This document shows positions 6,122 to 13,906 of a stretch of DNA of 15,747 bases, one piece after another. Every line of letters begins with the position of its first letter. Within the stretch, counting starts at the first letter, position 1. The notes beneath the pieces were generated by a model. The model had not been told where the DNA came from, searched no databases, and was given only the letters and a program-made list of their open reading frames with translations. Origin of the DNA: Actinomycetota bacterium (GTDB taxonomy: Bacteria; Zhuqueibacterota; Zhuqueibacteria; Residuimicrobiales; Krinioviventaceae); assembly GCA_011682565.1 (NCBI GenBank), contig JAACEJ010000015.1:1-15747 (forward strand). Reading direction: 5' to 3'. The translations under genes and the position numbers were made by a program.

Positions 6122-7957
6122 TTATAAAGCTTTTTCCAGATTAATGATTGCTTCTTTGGCCTGTTTGTAAAAATCAGTCATCTGCTCCTTTGAGACATTT
6201 GCCGGTGCAAATCGCTGGTAATCGCACTCTTGAATCAATTTTATATAGGTATCGATGAGACCCGCGTCCAGATTTCTTTTTGTAAAAAGCTCTTTCAGCT
6301 CAGTACTTATGATACCTGCTTCAGCAAGATTGAGTTTGTCAGCGGCAAAACCCAGCAAAGCCCGGGAAGCCTCCGAATAAAACTCTTTTTGCGTCTTTTC
6401 ATCCATGAGGCTGTGCGCTTTGCTCAGTCTCTTCATTGCCATTCTGTTGGCTCTTCTGTTTCGGGCATAAGCGACATTGCCGGAGAGTTTTTCCTGATGC
6501 TTACTGTAGCCATAAGCGGCGGCAAGCAATAACATGGGCAAAATAACCAGCGAAAGATAAGCAAAACTTTTATAAGGTTGATATCCGGTTCGTTTGAAAT
6601 CGGGTGCTGCCGTTTTGATAAAACGAATATCCTGCCCGATCAGCTTCACTTCTTCTTTGCTGATGCCGTTCCCCAACGAAACGTACTCATCCGCGCCTTT
6701 TGTTACATTTATCAAAAGTTCCGGTGTTGTCAATTCCCGGTATGTGGCCAGTTTCGGATCAAAATAGGCAAAGTGAATCGGTTTAATTTTTTGCGGACCC
6801 GGGAAACGCGGAATCAATACATATTCAAAATTTTTACTGCCACTGACCGTATCGTTTTGGCGAATAATATTTTCCGTCACTTTCGGTTCATACTGCTCAA
6901 AATCGCGAGGAACCTGAACCACAGGTTTTGACAGTGTGCGAATGTTGCCTGTCCCCGAGATGCGTACCTTTAATGTGATGGCTTCATTTGTTTTAACACT
7001 TTTTTTATCAACAGAAGCAGTTAAATTAAATTTCCCCACCGCTCCGGAAAAATCCGCGGGCCGGTTGGCTGCCGGCAGCGGTAAAACATCGATGGTAACG
7101 GGAATGGAACTGATCGTTTTTCGCGTTGTTCGGCTGAAAAAGGGGTCATTAAAAAAACTATCGAAAACATTATCCATGGAACGGCGCCGCGACTGTACGC
7201 GTACTTCGCAGTCAAGGCTCAAGGGGCCAATCGTCTTTTTACCCGGAGAGGTTGGAAAAAGTGCAGCCTTTTTTATGTCGGCCACAACATACTTTCGGCC
7301 GCCAATGATTTCTTCTCTGGTCGTTGGCTTTTTGCTCAGATCAAACTCTTCCGACCAAAAACCGGCTGTTTCCGGTAATTTTGAAATGCCATAGCTGGAA
7401 ACATTCACGCGTGTATAAATACGAAAAGTTACAATAACCGGCTCGTTTTGGTAAACCCGGCGCTTGGATACAAGCGCTCGTACATATAAATTCTCTCCGC
7501 TATTCTGACTGCTCCGGACGGCGGATCGCGATCGCGGCAATGGCTTTGCTTGCGCGGCAGACTTTATTATTGTGATGGAAATCGGTTTCGATTGTACTTG
7601 TTTTCCCTTATAATTCACACCTACCGAAGGGATTTGAAAAATGCCTTCCTTCTTTGCCATGTAATAATAGGTAAATGAGCGGGTAATGGACATTCTCCCG
7701 TTGATCAATTGAATATTCTGCGAAGATCCTCCAGAACCAAGAAAGGACAAAAATTCACTCACATCCGGCGGCGATGGTTGCGACACCTTATTTGCACCAT
7801 CTCCGGACAACTCTATCGTTAAGACAATTTGCTGGTTTAAAGCGAGTGATGTTTTATCGACACTGGTACGTATCTCAAGAGCTTGCAATGTCGTCGATGC
7901 ACCGGATAAAAACCAAAGTGCAACCAAAAGAATGATAATTTTCGATTTATTTATCAT
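6122..7957 (-). CDS. batD: BatD: full-length periplasmic/membrane Bat protein
   Basis: From the chosen start the protein has 611 residues: signal peptide (1-26, LQA-LE), tandem Ig-like beta domains in the periplasm (about 28-130, 155-295 and 308-418), one membrane helix (about 463-484) and a cytoplasmic helical domain (490-611). Family marks include the opening 'VDKTSLALNQQIVLTIEL', the DSFFNDPFF stretch (266-274), and GKFNLTASVDKKSVKTNEAITL starting the last Ig-like unit. The cytoplasmic part (EFYSEASRALLGFAADKLNL ... ECDYQRFAP) has the same architecture as the tails of the two shorter BatD-like proteins here. An in-frame ATG at 8017 overlaps batC and would put 20 charged residues before the signal peptide, so ATG 7957, 7 nt after the batC stop codon, is preferred. 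Its ribosome site is weak, again suggesting coupling. Confidence 0.88.
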   Translation of the reverse strand: MINKSKIIILLVALWFLSGASTTLQALEIRTSVDKTSLALNQQIVLTIELSGDGANKVSQPSPPDVSEFLSFLGSGGSSQNIQLINGRMSITRSFTYYYMAKKEGIFQIPSVGVNYKGKQVQSKPISITIIKSAAQAKPLPRSRSAVRSSQNSGENLYVRALVSKRRVYQNEPVIVTFRIYTRVNVSSYGISKLPETAGFWSEEFDLSKKPTTREEIIGGRKYVVADIKKAALFPTSPGKKTIGPLSLDCEVRVQSRRRSMDNVFDSFFNDPFFSRTTRKTISSIPVTIDVLPLPAANRPADFSGAVGKFNLTASVDKKSVKTNEAITLKVRISGTGNIRTLSKPVVQVPRDFEQYEPKVTENIIRQNDTVSGSKNFEYVLIPRFPGPQKIKPIHFAYFDPKLATYRELTTPELLINVTKGADEYVSLGNGISKEEVKLIGQDIRFIKTAAPDFKRTGYQPYKSFAYLSLVILPMLLLAAAYGYSKHQEKLSGNVAYARNRRANRMAMKRLSKAHSLMDEKTQKEFYSEASRALLGFAADKLNLAEAGIISTELKELFTKRNLDAGLIDTYIKLIQECDYQRFAPANVSKEQMTDFYKQAKEAIINLEKAL

Positions 7958-7964
7958 GAAAAAT

Positions 7965-8720
7965 TTACCAATCTTTTGCCACCCTTGTTCTTCCGCGCAC
8001 TTTTTGCTTCCGGGCATTTTTCATTTCTTTCTGGTCCTCTTTGAGCGCTTGTAAAATCCGTTCTGCATCTTCTTTGGACATCTTTTGCTTTTGTACATTT
8101 TGCTGCTGCTGTGGCTGCTGATCCTGTTTTTCCTGATTTTTTGATTGTTTGTCTTGCTGCTGTTGTTGCTGTTTCTGCTGCTCTTGCTGTTTCTTTTTTT
8201 GCTCCTGTTGCTGTTTCTTTTGTTGGTCCTGTTGCTGCTGTTTTTGTTGCTGCTTTTGTTTTTGCGGATTTTTCTTTTGCTTCTGCGACTTGTCCTTGAG
8301 CTGTTTTCTTACAAATTCCAAATTATATTTTGCATCCTCATCATCCGGATTTAATTCCAGCGATTTTTTGTAAGAAAGAATGCTCTTCGGCAGCTTTCCC
8401 ATTCTATACAATGTATTTCCGATATTGTAATAAGCTTCGGCTTGCTTCAAAATATCGTCGCTGTTTAGTGCCCCCTGATATTCTTTGACGGCCTCATCGT
8501 ATTTCTTTTTTTTATATTCCGCATTACCGATATTAAACTTGATTATCGGGGACTCGGGTGCCTGCACTTGTGCATCCCGATATTTGTTGAGCGCCTCATC
8601 ATATTTTTCTTCCCGGTAAAATTTATTGCCTTCGATAACTTTATGCCGCTCGGATTGCGCAAAGAGCCAACTCGCTTGAATCAAGAAAAATAATAAAGTA
8701 TAAACGATATGCCTGCGCAT
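7965..8720 (-). CDS. batC: BatC: TPR protein with a Gln/Lys-rich tail
   Basis: The 251-residue protein has a signal peptide (1-21, LFA-Q), then three TPR units (about 23-56, 57-90 and 93-126; the last reads AYYNIGNTLYRMGKLPKSILSY). Residues 145-213 are almost only Gln and Lys. The end is a conserved-looking helix, KEDAERILQALKEDQKEM, plus a basic RGRTRVAKDW terminus. The closing KDW is a feature I associate with BatC proteins. BatC is thought to be a periplasmic TPR partner of BatA/BatB. I chose ATG 8720 because AGGA lies 9 nt upstream; a GTG two codons earlier (8726) would leave only 3 nt. It starts 51 nt after batB; that gap shows no signal. Confidence 0.87.
   Translation of the reverse strand: MRRHIVYTLLFFLIQASWLFAQSERHKVIEGNKFYREEKYDEALNKYRDAQVQAPESPIIKFNIGNAEYKKKKYDEAVKEYQGALNSDDILKQAEAYYNIGNTLYRMGKLPKSILSYKKSLELNPDDEDAKYNLEFVRKQLKDKSQKQKKNPQKQKQQQKQQQQDQQKKQQQEQKKKQQEQQKQQQQQQDKQSKNQEKQDQQPQQQQNVQKQKMSKEDAERILQALKEDQKEMKNARKQKVRGRTRVAKDW
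8082..8288 (-). repeat. Low-complexity CAG/CAA/AAG tract encoding the BatC Gln/Lys tail
   Basis: About 207 bases are built almost entirely from CAG, CAA, AAG and AAA codons (read as CTG/TTG/CTT on the plus strand). The tract is not a clean tandem repeat: codons are mixed and interrupted by Asp, Glu, Asn, Pro and Ser. It produces misleading long open frames (poly-Leu and poly-Cys) on the plus strand. Length variation by slippage would usually keep frame in multiples of three. Confidence 0.8.
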
Positions 8721-8771
8721 TTTCACCAGTCCTGTTTGTCTGTTTTGTTCAAATTCAAACCTGTTTTTTTT

Positions 8772-9803
8772 CTACATAAACCGGCCGCGCCATTCATGCT
8801 TGACGCTTTTTCTTTCCGAAATAAATATTTCCAAAACAAGCAAAATGAGCGCGAATGCGAGAAGGTACTGGAACCGGTCTTCAAATTGGGAAAACTGCAT
8901 GGAGCCAAGTTCCTTTTTCTGCATTCCCGAAATACTATCATAAATTTTATCTAACTCATTTTCGCCGGAAGTGGCTCTGAAATATTTTCCCCCGGTTTTT
9001 AATGCAATTTTCTCCAGCGTTACCTCATCAAGTTTGGTGATAACCACCTCACCTTTTCTATCTTTTTTAAATCCGACGCCGCGGCTGCCCGGAGATTTTA
9101 TCGGAATAGGATCTCCCTTGGGAGAGCCGATGCCGACGCAATAAATGATGATCCCTTGTTTTTCAGCCTCATCAACAGCCTTCATCACATCGGTGCCATG
9201 GTCTTCGCCATCTGTGATGAGGATGAGAACTTTGTATTTTCGCTCCTTCTGCTCAAACGATTCAGTGGCCTTGACAATAGCCTGTCCCAAATTCGTTCCG
9301 GGTGTAGGGATCAGATCGGGTTCCATGATATCCAGAAAAATTTTCGCCGCACCGTAATCCAGGGTCAGCGGGCATTGTGTAAAAGCAACACCTGCAAAAG
9401 CGATCAAGCCGATTCGGTCGCCCTGAAGCCGATCAATAAAATTTCCAACCTCGTGTTTGGCTTTCTGAAGGCGGCTCGGGGGAATATCTTCCGCCAGCAT
9501 GGATTTGGAAACATCCATAGCGACGATAATGTCCACACCCTCTCTCCTGACTTTTTCCAGTCGCGTACCAATTTGCGGTCGGGCCAGGGCAAACACCATA
9601 AATAAAATGGCGCCTAAAAGAACGGCAATTTTGCCGATTTGTTTACCACGACTGGTGTTACGACTGAGTTTCTGCAATAATTCCAGGTTGCCAAACCGCT
9701 GCATTGCCCGTTTTTTAGCTTTAAAAGCAAAATAGTAAAAAAGAATGAGCGCCGGTATAAGCCAGAGCAAATGGAGCAAATGTGTATTGGCAAAACGAAG
9801 CAT
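8772..9803 (-). CDS. batB: BatB: membrane-anchored VWA-domain protein
   Basis: The 343 residues hold two N-terminal membrane helices (about 8-27 and 57-74), the ARPQIG motif at 74-79 typical of BatA/BatB, a VWA domain (about 90-290) and a C-terminal helix (about 311-328). The metal-ion-dependent adhesion site (MIDAS) is intact: DVSKS (Asp97, Ser99, Ser101), Thr170 in PGTNLG and Asp198 in ITDGED. FTQCPLTLDYG (141-151) is another shared BatA/BatB signature. VWA domains here probably bind protein partners and are acted on by MoxR, as described for MoxR/VWA pairs. The ATG at 9803 directly follows the batA TAG with no spacer or clear ribosome site, so it is likely translated by coupling with batA. 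Confidence 0.92.
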   Translation of the reverse strand: MLRFANTHLLHLLWLIPALILFYYFAFKAKKRAMQRFGNLELLQKLSRNTSRGKQIGKIAVLLGAILFMVFALARPQIGTRLEKVRREGVDIIVAMDVSKSMLAEDIPPSRLQKAKHEVGNFIDRLQGDRIGLIAFAGVAFTQCPLTLDYGAAKIFLDIMEPDLIPTPGTNLGQAIVKATESFEQKERKYKVLILITDGEDHGTDVMKAVDEAEKQGIIIYCVGIGSPKGDPIPIKSPGSRGVGFKKDRKGEVVITKLDEVTLEKIALKTGGKYFRATSGENELDKIYDSISGMQKKELGSMQFSQFEDRFQYLLAFALILLVLEIFISERKSVKHEWRGRFM

Positions 9804-10796
9804 CTAGGGTATTTTCCTGAATTTTGTGTTTGCGAGAACAATCTCAAGCAGCAGCAAACTCAGAGCGAGAAGGAGATATTTAGAAAACAATTCCTTGTAG
9901 CGCGTATATTCTTTAATCTCGATTTTTGTTTTTTCAAGATTTCCAATATCCGCGTAAATTTTTTCAAGACTCGTTCTGTCGGTTGCCCGAAAATATTTCC
10001 CACCGGTAATGGAAGCGATTTGCTTGAGCAAATTTTCGTCGATCTCAACCGGCATGCGAACATAGCGCTTACCAAAGATCGGATCCTCGATGGGATAAAG
10101 CGCATCTCCTTTTTTCCCGGCGCCGATGGTATAAATTCGGATATCAAAAGTTTTTGCAACTCTTGCGGCAGTAAGCGGATCGAGTTCGCCGCGATTGTTG
10201 CGGCCGTCCGTCAGTAAAATTACAACTTTGCTTTTTGCTTTGCTGTCCCGCAGCCTGTTGACACAATTGCCGATCGCCATGCCGATGGCCGTCCCGTCCT
10301 CGATCATGCCGATATGGACTTCCTGCAAAAAGCGCAAAAGAATACCGTAATCAAGCGTCAGCGGACACTGGGTAAAACTTTGCCCGGCAAAAACAACCAG
10401 GCCAATACGGTCGTTTTGTCGTCCTTTGATAAATTCCGCAGCAACAGCTTTGGCAGCTTCAATACGGTTTTTAGGTTTAAAATCCTCTGCCAGCATACTG
10501 CTGGAAATATCCATCGCTAAAATAATATCGATGCCTTCTGTAGTAACTTTTTCCTCGCTGCGACCGGATTGTGGTCTGGCAAAACCGACGATAATTAGCG
10601 AGATGACGAGCAAGCGCAAAACAAACAACAGATGCCGGTATCTTTTCACAGGAGATTTTTTCACTGTTTTGATAATGCCGAGATTAGAATAACGCAATGT
10701 TGCGCTTGCCTGTTTGTTGCGCTTGATGTACCAAAAGATTAAAACCGGAATAATGGCAAACAGAGCAAGGAACTCCGGGTTTGCAAAACGAAACAT
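9804..10796 (-). CDS. batA: BatA: membrane-anchored VWA-domain protein
   Basis: The 330-residue protein starts MFRFANPEFL, the usual BatA opening. It has helices at about 7-24 and 55-73, the ARPQSG motif (73-78), a VWA domain (about 88-285) and a C-terminal helix (about 305-322). All MIDAS residues are present: DISSS (Asp96, Ser98, Ser100), Thr169 in EDGTAIG and Asp197 in LTDGRNN. The FTQCPLTLDYG block (141-151) is identical to that of BatB, consistent with an old duplication. An upstream ATG (10805) overlaps the previous gene and has GGGGAGG directly against it; the same site is 9 nt from ATG 10796, so 10796 is preferred. That start is 1 nt after the stop codon of the BatD-like gene. Confidence 0.92.
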   Translation of the reverse strand: MFRFANPEFLALFAIIPVLIFWYIKRNKQASATLRYSNLGIIKTVKKSPVKRYRHLLFVLRLLVISLIIVGFARPQSGRSEEKVTTEGIDIILAMDISSSMLAEDFKPKNRIEAAKAVAAEFIKGRQNDRIGLVVFAGQSFTQCPLTLDYGILLRFLQEVHIGMIEDGTAIGMAIGNCVNRLRDSKAKSKVVILLTDGRNNRGELDPLTAARVAKTFDIRIYTIGAGKKGDALYPIEDPIFGKRYVRMPVEIDENLLKQIASITGGKYFRATDRTSLEKIYADIGNLEKTKIEIKEYTRYKELFSKYLLLALSLLLLEIVLANTKFRKIP

Positions 10797-10797
10797 T

Positions 10798-11853
10798 TCA
10801 GTCATCCTCCCCGGTTTTTAACGGAGGATTAGCAGCAACTTCGACATCTTCTGCTACAGTTTCCACAGCTTGTTCTTCCGTCGTTTCTTCGGGCTCTTTT
10901 GTTTCGTCCTCGCTCTCGACTAGAACAAGTTTGGACTTTTTTACAAAATCGAAAGCAATTTGGGTGATCTTTACATTTTCATCATCTGTCGGAATATATT
11001 TCGCAAACTTGACCATGTCGCTGTTGTTCAAAAACTCCTGCATCATTTCAATATATTCACCGTCAATTCCTTCGCTGCGCATTTCATCAAGCAACTGGCT
11101 CGTGGTCATTTCCATGGCGTAAATATAAAACCTGTTGCCAATATACTGACGAATAATATCGGATAATTCAATGTAATATTCCTTCACCTTACCGGCAGCC
11201 AACAGATCACTTTGCACCAGCTTTTCCAGTGCTTCCAGGGCAATTTCGTGCGCCGGCCGCGACGGCTTTTCTTTTCTCGGAATGAGAGACTTGCCCGCTT
11301 TCCTTCTTTTAATATAATAAAAAATAAACAAAGCCAGAAGAAGGGCTGCAAGAATAATTGAAGCAAGCAGAATGATTCGCCCGTACCGTTTTGCCGGCTC
11401 GAGCGGTGGTTTTATATCGCGAATGTCACCCGCCTGATCAGGATTGAGACTTTGCACTGTAATTTTGATCGGCTTTGTTTTGATAGATTGAACTGTGGAA
11501 TCAGCGGCTGTTGTAAAATCGATTTTAAGAGGAGGAATTTCAAACTCGCCGGTGTCAAATGTTGACAGCGTATAGTCTGTTTGTTCGACAATCTGGCTGT
11601 CTGTTTTAACAGGTTCCAGAACTTTATAGTCGCGAATTTCAAACTGGCCAAGATTTGCGCCCAATGACGGAGACTGGATTTTCACATCCGGATCGTGAGT
11701 AATGATGACGGAATAGCGAAAGACATCGCCGATCAGGATCGTTGAACGATCGACTTGCGAATCCACCGTTATAGACCCTTCGGCCAGAGCACTTCTGCTA
11801 ACGAATGCCAGAAAGAAAAAAAGGATAAATATTTTTTGCCGTAATATCTTCAA
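10798..11853 (-). CDS. Short BatD-like membrane protein (second of three BatD-type proteins)
   Basis: This 351-residue protein has a signal peptide (1-24, ALA-E), one periplasmic Ig-like beta domain (about 27-136: GSITVDSQVDRSTILIGDVF ... FEIPPLKIDF), one membrane helix (about 158-181), and a cytoplasmic helical domain (200-310) with EYYIELSDIIRQYIGNRF and NNSDMVKFAKY. An acidic Glu/Thr-rich tail follows (312-340). It resembles a reduced BatD, and DUF4381-type proteins often sit in this position next to BatA. The start appears to be TTG 11853: an in-frame TAA, the stop codon of the preceding gene at 11871-11869, leaves only five codons upstream and no ATG or GTG among them. There is no good ribosome site, so coupling to the upstream lipoprotein gene 15 nt away is likely. 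It may assist BatA/BatB assembly; that is inference. Confidence 0.82.
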   Translation of the reverse strand: MKILRQKIFILFFFLAFVSRSALAEGSITVDSQVDRSTILIGDVFRYSVIITHDPDVKIQSPSLGANLGQFEIRDYKVLEPVKTDSQIVEQTDYTLSTFDTGEFEIPPLKIDFTTAADSTVQSIKTKPIKITVQSLNPDQAGDIRDIKPPLEPAKRYGRIILLASIILAALLLALFIFYYIKRRKAGKSLIPRKEKPSRPAHEIALEALEKLVQSDLLAAGKVKEYYIELSDIIRQYIGNRFYIYAMEMTTSQLLDEMRSEGIDGEYIEMMQEFLNNSDMVKFAKYIPTDDENVKITQIAFDFVKKSKLVLVESEDETKEPEETTEEQAVETVAEDVEVAANPPLKTGEDD

Positions 11854-11868
11854 TTGTATACCGTATTT

Positions 11869-12813
11869 TTACTTGACCCTGTTTTCATAGAATTTTACAT
11901 TTTCAGCCATGATCATTCTCTCGATGAGTGCCTGGTACTCATCCAGATATTTCTTTCGCGACAAATCCTGCACAACCTGCTGCCTCACTTCCGAAAGCGG
12001 TTTTTCCCTGATGACTTGGCCATCCTTATCTTTTTCAGCATAATCATCCTTGTGCGCATCATAATAAAGTTGAATGTCGCTATCCTCGATTTTCACTTTA
12101 TTGGCAACACGATCCTCCAACAATTTACGAACCATAAGCGATTTTTTGGCCTGAAACGCACCTTCAATCACATCCCTGTCTTTATCCAGACCCGCTCGCT
12201 TTGCTGTGTTATAAAGAAGATCGGTTGCAACATAATCGCGCAGAAAAGCCAGCTTTTGCTCCCGGCTGCGAAATTGCTCTCTCACGCTGGGCGGAAGCTG
12301 ATTGATTTCAAAATCCAGATCACCCTGAGTGATTTCGCGGTTGCCGATTTTGGCAATAACTTCACCGGGACGCTTTTTCTGAACTTTTGATTGATCGTAT
12401 TGGACTGTTTCATCGAGCGCTTGCTTGGCGTCTTCCGGTTTTTCCAACCGTTCCAGGCAGGCGACGATTTTTTTATTCACCTCCTCCATCAAGCTGCTTT
12501 CCGGATAAAGGTGTTTTATTTTGAGATAATACGCCAGCGCCTGTTGATAATCTTTAACGCGATCAAAATATATATTCGCAATGATGTAATTTACATTCGC
12601 ACGCTCGCGGCTGTCAATATTGTACTCGTCCAGATAGCGTTGATATTCCCGGATCGCCTGAGGATAAAGCGATTTATTGATCAGGTCGCCGGCATACTCG
12701 CGCAGTTTATCACCATTTACTGCGGGCTTGTTCTCATTTTTGCAGCCACTTAAAATCAACACACCTGCTGCCAGCAGAATAAAAGCCGCTTTGATACCTT
12801 TAAAATAATTCAT
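11869..12813 (-). CDS. TPR/SurA_N-like lipoprotein lacking a parvulin domain
   Basis: This 314-residue protein has a lipoprotein signal peptide with lipobox LSGC (Cys24). Residues about 37-135 form TPR-like helical pairs (SLYPQAIREYQRYLDEY and DYQQALAYYLKIKHLYPES). From 151 it looks like the SurA_N/PpiD/foldase family: VIAKIGNREITQGDLDFEINQLP, then a helical bundle, then DSDIQLYYDAHKDDYAEK. At the place where such proteins carry the parvulin PPIase domain, only a short charged link (260-270) precedes a terminal helix, PLSEVRQQVVQDLSRKKYLDEY. It therefore looks like a chaperone-type protein without isomerase activity. The start is ATG 12813 with GGAGG 4 nt upstream; an upstream TTG reading (12825) would consume the ribosome site. 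It lies 26 nt after the DUF58 gene. Confidence 0.8.
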   Translation of the reverse strand: MNYFKGIKAAFILLAAGVLILSGCKNENKPAVNGDKLREYAGDLINKSLYPQAIREYQRYLDEYNIDSRERANVNYIIANIYFDRVKDYQQALAYYLKIKHLYPESSLMEEVNKKIVACLERLEKPEDAKQALDETVQYDQSKVQKKRPGEVIAKIGNREITQGDLDFEINQLPPSVREQFRSREQKLAFLRDYVATDLLYNTAKRAGLDKDRDVIEGAFQAKKSLMVRKLLEDRVANKVKIEDSDIQLYYDAHKDDYAEKDKDGQVIREKPLSEVRQQVVQDLSRKKYLDEYQALIERMIMAENVKFYENRVK

Positions 12814-12839
12814 TATCTCCTCCAAAACCGGATTGAGTT

Positions 12840-13718
12840 TTAGCGAAAGCGCTTTGCACGCATTCGGAAAAAGCGTACCAGGGGTTCGATGTAGGATTCA
12901 TTGGTTTTGATATCTATATAATCAACGCTCATGGAACGAAAGAGCTTTTCGCGTCCTGAAATCGTTTCATTCGTGCGCGCTGAAAAATCCCGCCGAACAT
13001 CGGCACTCGACGTATCCAACAAAAAAGTTTCCCCGGTTTCCGCATCCTCCAGTTCAATGAAACCGACATCCGGCAGGTCAACTTCGCGGGGATCGGTAAC
13101 CGTGATTGCCACGATGTCATGGCGCTTGTTGGCAATTTGCAGTGCTTTTTCATAACCACTGCTGATAAAATCGGAAACAAGAAACACAACCGCACGACGC
13201 GTTGTCACTCGAGACAGAAATTGCAGCGCCTCAGCAATGTTGGTTTGATGTCCCTGCGGCTCATGATAGAGAATTTCCCGAATAACGCGCAGCACATGCG
13301 ATTTACCCTTCTTCGGGGCAACGTATTTTTCCACCTGATCGGAAAAAATGATAAGGCCGACTTTATCGTTATTTTTAATGGCAGAGAATGCGAGCAAAGC
13401 GCAAATTTCGGCAGCGATCTCGCCCTTCATTCGCTCAACTGTGCCGAATTCGCCGGAAGAACTCACGTCCACTAAAAGTATGACCGTAAGCTCGCGTTCT
13501 TCCTCGAACACTTTCACATAAGGATGCCCCATTCGCGCCGTGACGTTCCAGTCGATGGTACGGATATCGTCGCCAATCTGGTATTCACGCACCTCGGAGA
13601 ACTCCATACCGCGGCCTTTGAAGACAGAGTGGTACTCGCCGGAAAAAACATCGTTCACCAAACCGCGCGTGGAAATTTCGATGCGCTTGACTTTTTTAAG
13701 TATTTCTTTTGGGATCAA
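12840..13718 (-). CDS. DUF58 protein with VWA-type metal site
   Basis: The 292 residues match the soluble DUF58 proteins that accompany MoxR. The conserved block GRGMEFSEVREYQIGDDIRT-IDWNVTARMGHPYVK-FEEER spans about 35-75. A VWA-like fold follows with DVSSS (Asp84, Ser86, Ser88), Thr159 and the acidic VSDF (Asp183). No membrane helix is seen. Members are thought to be clients or partners of MoxR chaperones. The start appears to be TTG 13718: an in-frame TAA lies only 9 nt upstream, and the TTG gives the MIPKEILKK-type opening usual in the family. The ribosome site is weak. The gene follows moxR after a 188-nt gap, so it may begin a transcription unit with the Bat genes. Confidence 0.9.
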   Translation of the reverse strand: MIPKEILKKVKRIEISTRGLVNDVFSGEYHSVFKGRGMEFSEVREYQIGDDIRTIDWNVTARMGHPYVKVFEEERELTVILLVDVSSSGEFGTVERMKGEIAAEICALLAFSAIKNNDKVGLIIFSDQVEKYVAPKKGKSHVLRVIREILYHEPQGHQTNIAEALQFLSRVTTRRAVVFLVSDFISSGYEKALQIANKRHDIVAITVTDPREVDLPDVGFIELEDAETGETFLLDTSSADVRRDFSARTNETISGREKLFRSMSVDYIDIKTNESYIEPLVRFFRMRAKRFR

Positions 13719-13906
13719 TGGTATTTAATTTCTTTCTCATTTTTTCTATAGTTTGAAAAATGAAAATCTGAAATGGAAACCGGACAACGGGGGCCGGAGA
13801 CTGAAAATAATTGGGATCAAAAACAAATAATTAAACAAACTCGTCATCTGCCACCCGAATTAAGATGGTGACAGTCAATGTTCACCTCAGAATAATTTCG
13901 TCTTGA
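13719..13906 (-). promoter_or_regulatory. moxR-DUF58 spacer, possible transcription boundary
   Basis: This is the largest gap in the Bat cluster (188 nt) and has no open reading frame of note. Near its upstream end is a hairpin (13848-13874). Close to the DUF58 start is TATAGA (13750-13745), preceded at 17 nt by TTTCAG (13773-13768), a weak sigma70-like pair whose start point would be about 20 nt before the TTG. A CCGG...CCGG repeat also lies near 13780-13797. A promoter here is possible but the -35 match is poor. Confidence 0.25.
13848..13874 (-). terminator. Weak terminator-like hairpin after moxR
   Basis: In the minus-strand RNA, CUGUCACC (13874-13867) can pair with GGUGGCAG (13855-13848) over 8 bp including one wobble, around an 11-nt loop. 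The U-rich stretch begins only about 8 nt further on (UUUGUUUAAUUAUUUGUUUUU), so it is not a textbook terminator. As with the batE terminator, the wobble pairs only in the minus-strand transcript. It could act as partial attenuation or as an mRNA-end stabiliser. Confidence 0.3.

Noticed and set aside
8082..8288. CRISPR or tandem-repeat array
   Set aside because: There are no constant repeat units or unique spacers; the pattern is explained by mixed Gln and Lys codons in a coding frame.
8111..8373. Plus-strand open frames coding for poly-Leu, poly-Cys or Ala/Val-rich proteins
   Set aside because: They are the reverse readings of the Gln/Lys codon tract of batC on the minus strand and have no ribosome site or family features.
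11869..12813. Peptidyl-prolyl isomerase call
   Set aside because: Only the SurA_N-like part is visible; the parvulin domain is replaced by a short charged link, so enzymatic activity is not supported.
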